This document shows, one piece after another, positions 33,312 to 46,799 of a DNA stretch of 64,000 bases. This stretch comes from Onchidella celtica (taxonomy: Eukaryota; Mollusca; Gastropoda; Systellommatophora; Onchidiidae). Both the position numbers and the translations under genes were made by a program. Under the pieces are notes generated by a model. It did not search any database. It worked only from the letters and a program-made list of their open reading frames with translations, and had not been told where the DNA came from. The stretch spans positions 46,418,487 through 46,482,486 of the forward strand of contig OZ007570.1 of NCBI GenBank assembly GCA_963931925.1, in the 5' to 3' direction. Numbering within the stretch: position 1 is the stretch's first letter; each line of letters starts with the position of its first letter.

Positions 33312-33440
33312 CATTATTGAAAGGGTTCGTTGTGTGTAAAGATCAATCTTCTTCAAGGCATGTCGAAACTTTTACTCGATCTTCGCTGAAGCTGCGGGAC
33401 AGCGGCATGGCGTACGAAAGAGTTGTCTCGCATTTCGCGC
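33312..33440 (-). promoter_or_regulatory. Candidate untranslated first exon and CG-rich promoter of the OTU/transposase-like gene
   Basis: On minus, TTTCAATAATG|GTAAGT at 33312/33311 is a strong donor. It faces the acceptor TTCTGTTGACAG before the ATG exon, giving an intron of about 1.8 kb. The stretch 33330-33450 is clearly richer in CpG (for example GACCGCGCGAAATGCG) than the AT-rich surroundings. Short upstream ATGs occur. No transcript evidence. Confidence 0.4.
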
Positions 33441-34149
33441 GGTCATGAGTAAAACGAGATGCTATTAATTTGTTTTTAATTCTTTTTTTTTTCTTGTTTT
33501 CTGTTATTCATTCAACTGTGTATGTAGAAAACAAGGTTAGCATACGGAGGTTTGAAAAAAAAAGAATGTTATAAAAATTACTTCCTTCATCTTACTTTGC
33601 CTCAAAAGTTGGACAGGAATTCGAACATTCCATTTGCCAAAATTCTTTTTCCAAATTCATTGACGGTCTTTAGAAATGAAACATCCTCGATCACTTCCTT
33701 TGTCCTTAAGATTTACTGATTTGAAAGTTGTTCATAATTTGTGAGCATAATCTGGCAGTTTTTATGTTTTCAATTTTTACGGAAAGTTGGACAGCAAAAG
33801 TGAGGCATGGGTAATATAAATTTATTACGTCCAAACAATCATACAAACATCCGTCGTTTTTGTAAATGGACTAAAAATGTCAGTTTTGATTATTTTTTAT
33901 CAATTTCTGGTGGCTAAAGCTATTGTTTGTATTCCTAAAGCTTTAATGTAGTGGTCTAGACAGAACATGTCATTTTTGAGAGATTTTGGCCCCTTTTTTC
34001 AACCCACTTTTTCATACATTAAAATCAATATCTTTGAAACCAAGAAACTTTAAAAAGTACAAATGTCTAAGATGATAAATCAATCAATTTTCTACTAAAT
34101 GAGCATAAAAAAATACCCCTTTGCATACACATAATGATTAAATTAGCTT

Positions 34150-34440
34150 TGTTCATGTCAGATGGTTGCTCATTTCCCTTATTTGGCAATGAGTCATATG
34201 TGAGTAGATCTAATGAAATCTGGCTGAAGGTGAAGGACCAAATTCCTGAGAGAAACCCTCCAAAGGAGTTCTGTGAAAATTAAGATTTGCTTATGATATG
34301 AAAGATCAGCCATTTCTCTGCATTCAGGTAAAATATTTTGCTTGAATTATTTGAAATCATCTTAGAACTATTTTATTTTCATTTCGTTAAAGAGGTATAA
34401 AAACACGACCTTCAGCCCGGTTTTGTCAGATCCACCCCCA
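34150..34440 (+). repeat. Dispersed repeat family R1, copy 2
   Basis: Plus-strand copy sharing CCTCCAAAGGAG, ATTTGCTTATGATATGAAAG, TAAAATATTTTGC, GAGGTATAAAAA and CCCGGTTTTGTCAGATCCAC with the copies at 21332-21590 (minus) and 57655-57915 (plus). Confidence 0.75.
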
Positions 34441-37400
34441 CGTATTATAAATTTTGCTTACATGTCCGTTTGTGGTGTGACAGACTTCTGCCCATTACCA
34501 GATGCAACCACTGTTTGTCACCCAATATATCATTCAGATTTGAATTTTGCTTATCTAATTCATGCCGCCTTGCCTGTATGGTATTTCAGAAGCTAAACTC
34601 TTACATTTTGTATTCCATAATATGTAACCATTTATTTAAACTGGATTTCTGACCACAATAGTAATTGAATATGCTATGTCGCCTTTTTTTTTTCCTTCCT
34701 GGAAACAAAAGTGGCTAAGATGTTGAAAAAGACAGAGGATAGTAACACATGATTGCTTTTCAGACTTGTATGTTGAGAGATTCTTATTTTTGAGGCAAAG
34801 CTCTTTCTTGGCCATAGATCAAACAGGCTTTATATGTGACACCGTCTGTTAATAATTATCACCAATTCAATTGTCCAAATATGTTATTTAATCTGTCTAT
34901 AAGTATCCTATCAGTGGCATTTGTACTGCCTATTTATATCCGTGCTCGTCAGTTTGTTTCATAATCATAGCCTTAGGTCAAAACTTGCGAGACTAACACT
35001 GACAATTGAAATTATGTTAGCTATAGGAATTTTGATCTGACGTGATGATTCTGTATTGCTGTTATGAATGTATGTTACAAATCAAAACGCAATTCATTTC
35101 ATGAATGATTTTTATTTCTTTGTGCTCTGGGATTTTTGGGTCACTGTGCAATCCCATCTTAACTTAAATCATTTCACATAAGATAACACTGGATGAATGC
35201 CCACTCTATGTGTGCAAAACTTCTGTTTCATTGCTTTCTGATTCACCTCACTGCCGGCATGAAGGTGTGTGTATGTGTATGGGGAGGTATTGTCCAAGGG
35301 CAAGTATTTGTGATAATACTTTGTCAGCTGGCTTTGTCCGATGATCCTGTTTTACCTCAGAGAGAATACCAAGTGTAAGAACTAGAAATGTAATTTTGGT
35401 AAGCATCATTTTCATGTGTCTTTCTTTCTATGCTGATTTTGTTATCTTCACTTCTTTGATTGCAATTATTGACCGTGTTATAGTGGAATAGTTTTTTCAG
35501 CCAAAAGCTGTGCAATGGCAAGGCCTATTCGCTTCCTCAGATTTGTAGCCTGGTTAGAATATGATTATTATATTAACCCATTGCAGTTCATTTATGTACT
35601 TGTATTTGTACCGTTTTCGTGCAAGAGAGAGAGACTTGAAAAAATATTCACTATAAAGAAGAATGCTTTGAACTTCTAAAATATCTCAGTAAAGTTATGC
35701 CTGAAATTGAGGAGGGGGGAGGAAGTGGGTTGTGACTTGTAGACACCGGATGTACTTTATTTGCCACTATTATGCCAAGTATGGGGATCCCACTGCAATG
35801 TCAGTGCCCATGTTACCTCCTACAGATGGGCAAAAGAGCTGGTTATTGCAGATTCTATATCTTGTTTGTTCATTTTCTTTCATTTCCCTCACTTTTTAAA
35901 AAATTTATAATATATTTCCCTTCTTTTCTTATTTATTTCTGTTTACTTAGATTTTTATCCCACCCTTTGTCTTGAACCTTTTCTTTGGTGCTCGGTATGA
36001 TTGATGACTCCGGACATTGGTTAAAATATGCTAGCAAAGTTTCATAAACTTTTAGTCGTGAACATTTTTTTCAATTCAGTCAGAAACGAACAGTGTGTGT
36101 TTTTGCAGTGTCTTTTGAGATTATTCCAATTCTGTAATATGTCTTTTTAAAAAAAAAAAAATTAGTTAGCAGATGTGTACAAATGAATTTCAAAAAATCA
36201 TGTTCCATGGATATAATAAAAACATTGCTCTCATTACATGTATTATGTTGTGTAAAATGAAATACCTGTATCATGTAAAGTAAACAAATGTGTATATCAT
36301 CCATTAATTCTTGCGTTTCTGCTGTATTTTGTGTTTGGTGTGAGTTTTAGTAGGATGGAAATACATTTTTTAAATACACGTAATTCAAATCTTATCCAAC
36401 TGTCAGTTATGGTGACTTCTTTAACTTCAAACGGAAAGATTGGAACAGATGCATTATGGGCTGACTTGTTTGTAAGACAGACCATTAGATGTGCTACTTC
36501 ATTGTAATACTGTATTAGGCTGTGCCATTATTGTCCTTGTGTTTTGCATCCTCAACTAATAATTTATTTTTTTTTAATGGGGAGGGAGAGTGCATATTTT
36601 CATTTGAAATTGTTTTCATTAAGCCTGTATTATTTCTATTTTTTCTTCATTTTTGAAGAACAAGACGAAATGTTGTAAAATCAAATTATATTTACAAATA
36701 GCAACTGACAAACATGCAAGGCACCACCAATTTGGTCAATGATCATTACAAAAACATGTATGTACTTAATTAAGTAAACAACTTGTTCAGATCAAGTGTG
36801 GAACTTTGAAAGCGCATGAGAGGATGTAGAGCTGGATAAGAGGCAGATTTTAAACAATTAAAGCAAGTGCCAAACCTTGTGTTGGGATGCGCCTTTTAAA
36901 TAGTGGCAATATAGGAATTCGCGGAGAGCTGCGAGTTTGTCATAAACGGGATTGGGTAGGCTACGTACTTGACGTCAAATACGTGCGTCGACTTGAAAAG
37001 CCTTTAGTTAGACGAAATTATAACGTGAAATCATTAAGAGACTTTTACATGCTTACAAATACTGTAGAATGTAACCACACACATTTTGCTGAATGAACTA
37101 ATGTAAGCACATGTTATCCCTGCCTGTTTTGAACAAGTGCAAAAAGGGATTTGGGTCAAAGAACCTCTCCGCTGCACTGTCTTTATCTATTATTATTAAA
37201 ATGGGAAATTGTCCAAAGTGAAACGTTTTCTTGTGGTAACCTTACTGCTCCCCCCATTTATTTTTTCTATTTTAAATTCAATGCACTATGATTGTATTAT
37301 GTTCCCCACTCCGTGTCTCTTACACTGGGATCTTTACAAGTTTAGACCCTGTGTCAGGTTCTTTCCTTTCTTGCTTTGACCAAGGACATCTTTTCATATC

Positions 37401-38080
37401 GATATTCATATTATAGACGAGACACATAGGCCTGAAAGTGAAAAGATTATTCATTCAGTGCAGCTGTTTATCCATTCGTGGACTTTCTCTCTTTCTTTGT
37501 GACTGTTCTGGCTTTCATTCTGTCGTAGTTCTGCCTTCCGTTTTAAACGTGTCATAGTAATGATAAGCAAGAACTTTTACGTGTAAAGATGTCTGAGGAT
37601 TCATAAATTCTTTTCAGTGGTTTAGTACAATAACCAGCAGGTTATCTGTTCTGAACTAAAGCAGTAGCTTTTTCACTAGTAGTTACTAGTGGGTGGTGTC
37701 CTGTTACAAGTAGCAATTCCTTATTGCCCTTTCTGTACATAATATAATATAAGGCAGACGTTATGCTTTTATTAGGATTAAATTAAATGTTCATGGCAGT
37801 GGCTTGCCGTCTGAACAGAGTCCAGACAATAATATTGTAACTAAGACAAACTCTATACTTTGAACAGAGACCCTATTGGTTCACGTTTAATATTCTTTTA
37901 ACACTTGACAGCAAACAGCTTTTATGTGATATTCCTTGGGCGTCATTTTCAAATTATGGAAATTGGGGTTGCTTTGGCCAAAAGAGAAATTTGTATTGGT
38001 ATAGAATTATTGAAACTGTGTCGATAATCTGGATATTCATACTAAGTTAAATTGGGTATACCTGTACAGCACTCCTGCAC
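34441..38080. other. Intergenic, no gene recognised
   Basis: AT-rich sequence with only short open frames (up to 74 codons) and no conserved motif, RNA gene or element ends that I can support. Confidence 0.5.
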
Positions 38081-38086
38081 ATTTAA

Positions 38087-38285
38087 CCCTCTAGTTACCA
38101 AATATGGAACACTTCACAAGCACCTGGTGTTCCACATTTTGGACAATTTCTAATTTATCAGTCAATTATTTTATTTGATAATATGGTCTTTTTCTTTCCT
38201 TCTTTTTTTTTTTCAGTCATTTTAGATACATTTTGTAGGTTTCAAAATCTTTGGACACGGCACTTTATGTCTGGGCGCTGGAGGG
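38087..38285. mobile_element. piggyBac-like miniature element, copy 2
   Basis: TTAA on both sides (38083-38086 and 38286-38289). The left end is CCCTCTAGTTACCAAATATG and the right end in reverse is CCCTCCAGCGCCCAGACATA. 199 bp, non-coding. The clean TTAA duplication supports piggyBac. Confidence 0.75.
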
Positions 38286-38289
38286 TTAA

Positions 38290-40015
38290 AGGTGGCTTCA
38301 GAACAGTTCTCTCAAAGCCCGAGAAATTCCATTGACTGATTTAGCAAAATGAGTTCATTGCCCTATCGATGTTGAACAACTGGCGGTGGGAAATGCAGAA
38401 TAGAAAGAGAAGCGCTGGAGCAGAAACCTCTTTTTTAAATTCAAGCGATCAATAACTCATGTATCGAACTGCTGTTGCCAATCAATTGATCAATCAATAC
38501 CAATAACAACAACGCACATTTAAAGAGACCGCAGGTATCGTTAACAGTAAGTTATTCTGTTTGGCTACAGAAAGCCTGGAGAAGAAATTCGGTTAAATCT
38601 ATGATGAAGCGTGTGGCTTGTGAACTGTTGTGTTTATACGCTTCACTAGAGCAGTCTGAAGCTATGACTACGACGAGAAGTCATGTGTTGGATCTGGAAT
38701 TCACGTCACTAAGATGTAGGCCTAGTTTTACAGGTGTTATGTAGTAGACAAATTTTCGGCTCTTAAATTTTGGCATTTTAGCATCAGGTCTAACTAAATG
38801 GTCCGTGTTGCAAGTCTTCAGGCCTTGTTATTTTAAATACACCACCAGTACAGATATGGGTACGCAGTGATTCTAAACAGTGTAAAGCTTATTGAAATAC
38901 ACCAATTTGCGATTGTCCTAATGGTTATCGCGCTAAACTGTCTTAGGTTTACCTGTGAGGCAAACGAGAACATGGCACCTTCCTACATGTGATTAGAGGT
39001 GAAACATTCCACAAGCCTTTGGTTTTCTTTGAGAATACCCATGTTGGAGACATCAGTTGATCGACTACTTTGTCTTCAGGAAACAGCGCAGATCCCCACA
39101 AAAGAGTCTTTGGGAAGGTAAGTCGTAATACATGTATTAATGCTAGCAGATGCAGCTGTGATGTGTCTGAAGAAATTTCTGAGCTGAAGACTTTTATTTT
39201 TTAGTTTCGTTGGTTTGAAAGATACAGTATAACGATAGGAAAGAGTTCTCTAGGTCCCGCCACCCGGTCCAGATACCTAAACAGAAGGAGTATCATACGA
39301 GTTACACAACTTTCATACTATAAAAACACTTATCAAGTGGACAAACTCACTCCTAAAGTCGCGTCCTTGTAGTATCTCTACTGCGTGACTCAAGTGCCCC
39401 CCCCCCACTCGCCCCACACACACATGCACAAACCTAAATTATAATCTTATCCATACATTAATTTATCCTTTACACGCTCAAGCAGAAAACACGGGTTTAG
39501 GGTAACGAATAATAATGATAATGGATAGGGATAGGTTTAGGACATCTTGACTGGGTCGTGCATAATAAATTGCCAAGACATGATACTAGCCAATCACATA
39601 TAGTTAGTAGTTCATGCTACACGATATAAAATTCATCTCCTTTCTTAGGTTTTGTGTTTTGGAGATAACGAGATTCGATTAAGCCTTCCCTAGATTTTTA
39701 ATTTCGCGAGCAGTACGTCTTTCATCAAAGATTAGGTGAGAGAACCCTTTCTCCAAAATTGTAAATCTTCTTTTGGAAAGGCATGCACGGCTATTACTGT
39801 CACTTTCCTTGCACTTGTCGTTTAGGTTCACGCCAAGACAAATTAAGTGACACTTCACTGTTTGTAAAGCTGTCGGTGCAAGCTCGAATTCTGCTTTAAA
39901 TGACTCATTTTGTCTATCAGCTTGCTATAAATTTCTTTAAGGCTCAGTTATAAATATAGATATATATAGAGCCCTCTGTCTCTTTGGAAAATGTCCTCAA
40001 CAACTGCCTCTTCAG
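38290..40015. other. Intergenic, no gene recognised
   Basis: Nothing beyond short low-information open frames. A poly(C) tract lies at about 39397-39406. Confidence 0.5.
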
Positions 40016-40033
40016 GTGCAGTTTATAAGATTG

Positions 40034-40251
<218 letters not shown>

Positions 40252-40259
40252 AGTCCTGT

Positions 40260-41950
40260 CTGTTTTTCAGTCAGTTTATCCGTCCGCCTGCCTGTCTGCC
40301 TGTTTGTCTATCTATCTAATACGGCTGGTAGTCTGTCTGATTTCTTGTCTTCTTGACAGCCTGTATGATCAACAAATGGTACTGTTTTGTTCCCCTTTCC
40401 TCCCTTCGTCGCTTCCAAATTACAAATCTGGTTTCCATCAAACAAAATGAGGAAGTTAGGATTCATTGGGCCGATTAGCAGTAACGTTGTGAGGGGGAAT
40501 TCATTGCATTGTTTAACTACTGCCTGATGATGCACCAGAGGCCAGAAAATTTTAATGCAGCATTTGCAAACGTGGTCATTATTACCCTTGACTGATCAGA
40601 CTATCGTGCACGACGAAAACCAAGCAAAAAACAAATAAAGCTAATTGTTGCCTGAGCCTGATCTCTGAGGTCACTTTCTAAAAAGTATGACTCACAATGA
40701 GTATGGCCTTTATTTTTTTTTTTGGTAGTGAGTAAATTGTAGTTCACTGTAGTTCACCCCAAAGTGCTCGGTGTTGTATATTATTTAACATAATCTAAAA
40801 GTTAGTGCCGTACTTTTGCAATAACCAATTATCTAAATAATCTGCAAAATAATAATTTTGCGTATTGATAGGTTTACAAAACTCTTTTCAGATCTAGTCT
40901 ATATAGGGGACAACGTTTGAGAATTTTACCAATGTAATAATATCAATACGGAATTATTTAATACGACCGGTATTTGTGAAATCTAGAAGCTCTGCATACC
41001 AAGCATGAACAAGAGTACCAAATAGATCATGAGAGGCATAAAGTGGCCGTGATCACGCCGACGGGCCGCAGAACCCAAACCCAAGCTCTAGCTCACACCT
41101 GCATTATTTGACTATAAAAATTATTATCTAAATTTTGCCTGTTTCAGAAGTTTTGGATATTGCAGTCTGTTTCTGGGCGGCAGAGGTTTAAGAACACACT
41201 GGTAAACATAAAATAATAACTTCAAAAACAACACTCGGGGAATTTACTCGGAATAATTAACAGAAAATGTTTGGAGAAAAATACAGGGCCAGAAATTACA
41301 GACGTTGTAAAATCGAAAGAGTCTTGCAACTTGACTTTAGGGTGGTCTTGCATAGCGTTTGAAATTGGATACTCTTGGAATGGAAGAGCTTCTTGGACTT
41401 TAAATAGTTTGTTGTAGGCCTCTAATGGAATGTTCACTGGCACTGTTGGTGGAGTTTCCTTTATTGTATCCCTAAAGTTTGTCCCTTTACATAGTGTCAA
41501 AGTCCTTCTTTTCTTTGGTTTGAGTGAACCTATTCACGCTGAGAGTCTTTCAACAGCTTATATAGATGCACAGAAAATCCGTAGAGTCGAGCTTGAAATT
41601 GATGAAATATTATAATAATTATAAATAAAAACAAACAAACAAAGGAAATATAATGTGCGGTCTCAGCAAGGCTTGAAGCAAAGTCAAAATTAAAATCGCA
41701 AAACAATAAGTTGTCCGTAAGAAAGCCTGGCATGATGAGAAATAATACGGGCCAATCTGCATAATATTTAATTTTTGTGACATGCGGTAGCGTTTTCTGA
41801 AATATTAGAATGTTGCAATGCACTGCAGTTTCTGAACAAATCTTCTGTAATTTTCCTTGCTTTATAAAATATCCTTTCGAGAAGGAATTGCGAAGTGCGG
41901 AATTTCCAACGTTAGTCAAATTATTTAAAACACGGTTATCTTCCCCTAGG
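40260..41950. other. Intergenic, no gene recognised
   Basis: No motif-bearing open frame, element end or RNA gene seen. Confidence 0.5.
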
Positions 41951-41959
41951 CGCGAAGGT

Positions 41960-42030
41960 GGGGCATTGGGAGGGGCCTCACAGCTAGAACAGCCTAGGGC
42001 CTCTCTTCATCTAATTTCGGCCCTGTGTAA
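41960..42030 (-). repeat. Dispersed repeat end CAGGGCCGAAATT, copy 1
   Basis: On minus it reads CAGGGCCGAAATTAGATGAA, then GAGGCCCTAGGCTGTTCTAG and CTGTGAGGCCCC. This matches 61887-61945 on plus over about 60 bp. The CAGGGCCG start is reminiscent of hAT termini, but no partner end was found. Confidence 0.5.
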
Positions 42031-42054
42031 AATAAATGGTAAAAAGAAACGATC

Positions 42055-42177
42055 GTAGGTTGCAAAGCCTCGAGAAGAATTAATACAGAAATGGTACAAT
42101 AAATCACAAAGAATTTGGTCTTTCTTTTTTTCGTTCTGTCTTATCTATCCTGTTGCGCGAGGCTTTGCAACATACAA
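42055..42177. mobile_element. Very short inverted-repeat element
   Basis: GTAGGTTGCAAAGCCTCGAG on the left and, in reverse, GTATGTTGCAAAGCCTCGCG on the right, about 123 bp in all. A single further copy of the terminal motif (TTGTATGTTGCAAAGCCTCG) lies at 51361. Superfamily unknown. Confidence 0.55.
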
Positions 42178-45110
42178 CCTTTTCTCCCTGCCACATTTTT
42201 ATTTTCAGCAGCATAAATTTCAGATATTATGTTCAGGGTTTAGATACCTCACAACGTCAGTGTAGACAACAGATGCGTCAGTAAACTGAAAATATCTATT
42301 AAATGCAGCACTATTTCAAAACGGAACTATTGGATGCTGTGATGTGACAAAACCTTTATGCCTACCACCTGTCGCATCTCGTTTCTCTCTCATTTAATAT
42401 GCACAACACTGTTATTTTTATTTTTGTCTCATGTTCACTCATTACAAGTGGGCCTACAGTGCTGTACTTAATGTTGTGAGTGGGTCGATATTCCAGGGTG
42501 TATCTGTATGTTCGCCGGTCGGTATCAGGGTCCAACAGCAGTCAGGGGCGTATTCTCCTCTGTTGTGCGGGTGTTCGGTGGACGCTTCAGGTAGGGTCTC
42601 CTTCTGTCCTATCATAGCTGTTATATTCTGTCTATTATCTTACTTCTTGTTAACACAATAATTATGGCTTTTGTCGTGCCCACGTGCTTTCTATGAACTC
42701 AAACTTCTCTTTTGTAATGACGGGGGGAAAAATGCAGTCGTGTTGCGTACTGCTCTGTTGTTCTTTAACTGATCTTTTTCCAACAGGTTTTCTCTCAGAG
42801 AACACGGTGAGTTCTTATACCGTCTTTTATAGAAGACTGTGATCAGTACATGTAATATTGCTGTATGGAAGTTTACAAAAAAAAAATGTAGAAAAATGTC
42901 AAAATGTTGGAAATTTAACAAAGAATGCTTCTCCGTGTGATTTCCATCTATTGGAACTAGTGTTTTTCAGATGAACCACTCAGAGCTGCTTATACATGTA
43001 GTAGTGAATCGGCTATGAAGTGTGCATTTATTACGTGGCTTAAAGGTTTAAAGGCACCAAGAGAAAATGAACTAAATTTAGTATTATCTAAATACATAGG
43101 CTTTTAATAAAGTTTGACTAAGGTTTTGGAATCCAAAACATCCAGTACGATTCCTACCACTTCCAAGCTTTGCAAGGCAACGAGCCTCTGAACGGCTTAA
43201 GTTGGATTTTTAGATCTTCAAGTACTATTTAAATATATAGGTTTCTTACAAAGCTGGACTTTGGAATCTGAATTAATACGTTTACTACCACTGTCACATT
43301 TTGCCTGGTGTCTCCGAACGGTGCAACTTACATTTTTTGTTCTTTAGTTACATGTTTTATCTAAATATCTGGGTTTCTTATAAAGGTGGACTGCTCGGTT
43401 TCGGAATCCGAATGAATAAGTTAATAAGATTATGGCCATTGACACAATTTGCGAGATGTTGCCGAACAGCTCAAATTGGATGTTTAGGTCATAAAATAAT
43501 TACGTACACGCTGCTTCGATTTATTTGAAGAAATAATTATTGTTTAGTGTTCCGAAAATATGGTTTTCCAAGAGATCTTGCTCAGCACCCATTAAACAGA
43601 CCTCCGCACATACTGGTACAATTTTTACAGGCACCAGTGCGCAAAGGCTTGTAAACCAGTTTTTTTTTTTTTTCAAAATAAGTCATTGAACTGATACATG
43701 AGGAGAACCAGTTCCTTGTACTCTTGTTCATTCTCCCCATTCCCCCGTGTTTGTCTGATCCTCGATAGTTTTAAAAAACTTTTACCACCGTACACGAAAT
43801 GCTGAAATGGGCAACGAAACAAACATACAATGCACTATGATGAAAGAGAAAGCCCAGCAAAAGGACTGATTTAAAAAAGATTCAGCCTTTTCAAAGTGAT
43901 TTAAAGTGTTTGCTCGATACATTTATTATGTTCGGAGTATAGCTTTTCAAGTCGTCCATTCAGCGCTACAAATGAACCGTATTATTTGCATTTAAAATAT
44001 TTTCCAGCTGCCGCCATAGCTAAATCTCATGGCGGTTCTACTGAATAGGCTACACGGATTTTATTACAAAGGCTATTCACAGAGGATAACATTATAGCGC
44101 TTACGTAGTCTCTTTTGAACAGCTTAGTGCCTAATGGATACATTGGGTTCAATATGTCAATGAAAACTTTTAAAGAGCAACGTTATTAATATAATCATAT
44201 TCAACAGTCAGATGCACCCTCATTCCCCGGACGGGATGTAGATTCTGGGGGTGGGACATCATGTTTTCGGTTGTAACAGTCCAGGTCGGGTAACAGCATA
44301 GACTCGTCGCAATTGGTACCGGGCTCGGCCTCCTCTCCAGGGTATCACCACCAATAGCGGCCAACGACTCCCCACCATGGCATAGTCAAACACGTCCCCA
44401 ACATCTGTTCAGGTCGACCGGAAGGGACCTGCGATTGAATGTGAACAAGTATCTTTTTTGCCCCCTCCCTTTAAACCCAGGCGTGCTCCGAACCCCTCCC
44501 CCCGCCCCCCCTCCCCGTAGCCTAATAAACATCGTCGGAATATTTTTAAGGACATTGATATGCTGGGGACAAAGCTGAAAAGATCTGAGGTGTTTGATAT
44601 TGAAACTACTCAACAACAGAGAAAGAAATGAAGTTAACATTTACTAATATAATATATTATTTATTCATTCGTACACCGAGTTTGGCAATTTGAAATAGAC
44701 TAAAAGCCATCGAGCTTTGTACTATTCTGAATGTATAATGTGACCACAAACGCGTGGAATAAAGCGATTGAACACTTTACCATAGGGAAAACAGGATTAT
44801 AGTCAAGTAGTATGATCCTACTTGACCCGGGATATGAAAATTGATTTACTATGTAGCAGTGATTAACTTTCTGCAATATTGATATCAGTGTACTAAGCGT
44901 TCTGGATTTTAGATAATCCCACAAGTTGCAATTACTGTATAAATTACTACACAAGCATATACTATACCAAAATTCATTAAATCATTTTACACACACGAAT
45001 CCAATGCTGTAAAAAAATTCCACAATAAAACACTGCGGCCATTTTGTCTGAGAAGTTACTAGGTACACACATGTACTTGACCTGTCAGTGGCAGTATGGT
45101 ACATGTGTTT
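42178..45110. other. Intergenic, no gene recognised
   Basis: AT-rich with a C-rich patch at about 44485-44517. Open frames up to 84 codons lack motifs. Confidence 0.5.
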
Positions 45111-45124
45111 TAGCTCTTTATTTG

Positions 45125-45503
45125 AGGAGTTTTCGCTGCCATTGGCATTTACATCTCACTTTTCTTGGTTTTATATTTCTTATTCTTGTTTCTGTGTGCT
45201 TTTGAGGTGTAGTAGGGATTAGTTTTTTTACAATTTTGTCTAGCCAACGGCCTTGTTCGGCCTGCTGTTTTCGACTTTTAACTGCCAAGGTATCTTTAAC
45301 GTGTGCAACGTGCACACGGGCTCTCCGAGTTTATCGTCCTCATCCGAGAAGACTAGGTGCTCGATCCTACCTACCATAGGATCATGGTCAGAAATCTTTC
45401 CCCTGAAATAAAATTTCCAATATGCCTGCATTGACTGGGGATTGAACCCGGTACCTTCGGCTTGAGAGGCGAGCACCTTGCAATCAATCTAGACCACCGT
45501 GTC
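45125..45503 (-). repeat. tRNA-derived SINE, copy A
   Basis: Minus-strand copy of about 380 bp. The head is tRNA-like: GGTGGTCTAGATTG (A-box-like) and GGTACCGGGTTCAATCCCC (B-box). The body contains TAGGATCGAGCACCTAGTCT, CTCGGATGAGGACG, GTGCACGTTGCACACGTTAAAG and a GCAGGCCGAACAAGGCCG block. It matches copies B and C. Confidence 0.85.
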
Positions 45504-45514
45504 TAGGGGTTTAC

Positions 45515-46499
45515 GGTAAAAGCACATGTATTTCTTAGTTTGATTTGAAGTCCTTTCCTCACTACGGGCTATGCCTGGAATCATGCTTATTGCTACACTT
45601 AACAAGTTTCCCCGATGTCTAAGTCCATCACTCCCGACTGAGAATGAGAGGGGTAAAAGAAGTCACACATAAAGATGGTATTACAATTTCTCGTATACAT
45701 ATGTACTGTGATTTTTACCTAGGACATGGTGCGACTTTATTTGGAGCGCCTCTGTTCACAACCGACAAAATTGAAATTAAAAACAAACCAAAAAAAAAAA
45801 AAGCGTTTACGCTGACCAGACTACAAGCTGTACTCTACTTGGCAATGGGGGAGGTATTTGTTGTTGTTGTTGTATTTGAAAAAGAAAAGTCTCAAGGAAA
45901 CATCTATTTTATGTATAGACTACGAAAAAAAAAAATGAACCTGTCTTTTAAATGCCCCAGCTTTCAGAATAAATTTATTCATTTATTACTTGATTCAACT
46001 TTTTGAGGTTTGGGATCGTTCCGTAAAAAAAGGGGCGTCCCTTTCACTTCAGTTCTTGTTTGACTTTCTCATAACACATTGCGCAGGTCACAGCCCTTGA
46101 AGTTCAATGGATCTCCCTAAAGTGCTTGAATGGAAACAGAATACTGTACACACAACTCTTAGTGTGGACGCTAACGTCAGTGATATGATAGGAATAGAGC
46201 AGTTCGCATATCACTGTGAAAATGAAACACCCAAGGAAATGTTTACATTATGTATACCTGGTTTAAAGGGATTGGGATACGGCGTGTATTTCCTCTGCTG
46301 TAACTGCGGTCACTTATCTTCGTTCCGTTAGAATTGGCCCTGTTTTGATCCTTTTGCAGCTGGTATGACGACGGTATAGAATTTGTGAAAACTGAATTGC
46401 CAGAATGATAAGATCTGTTGAAGTATAGGAAGACAGGAAGACATATATGAACAGATTGGACAGAGAAATGAAGAGAGGGATAAAGTGAGAGAGAAAACG

Positions 46500-46500
<1 letters not shown>
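45515..46500. other. No gene recognised
   Basis: Includes a 120-codon plus-strand frame at 45644-46006 that is Lys/Phe-rich around poly(A) tracts and shows no domain. Confidence 0.5.
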
Positions 46501-46778
<278 letters not shown>

Positions 46779-46799
46779 GGGGAGGGGTTTTGGGGGTTT

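Noticed and set aside
45425..45503. tRNA gene candidates in the SINE heads (also 58800-58866 and 60037-60105)
   Set aside because: A- and B-box-like motifs are present but the sequence continues into a shared ~250-bp body, so they are SINEs and not tRNA genes.
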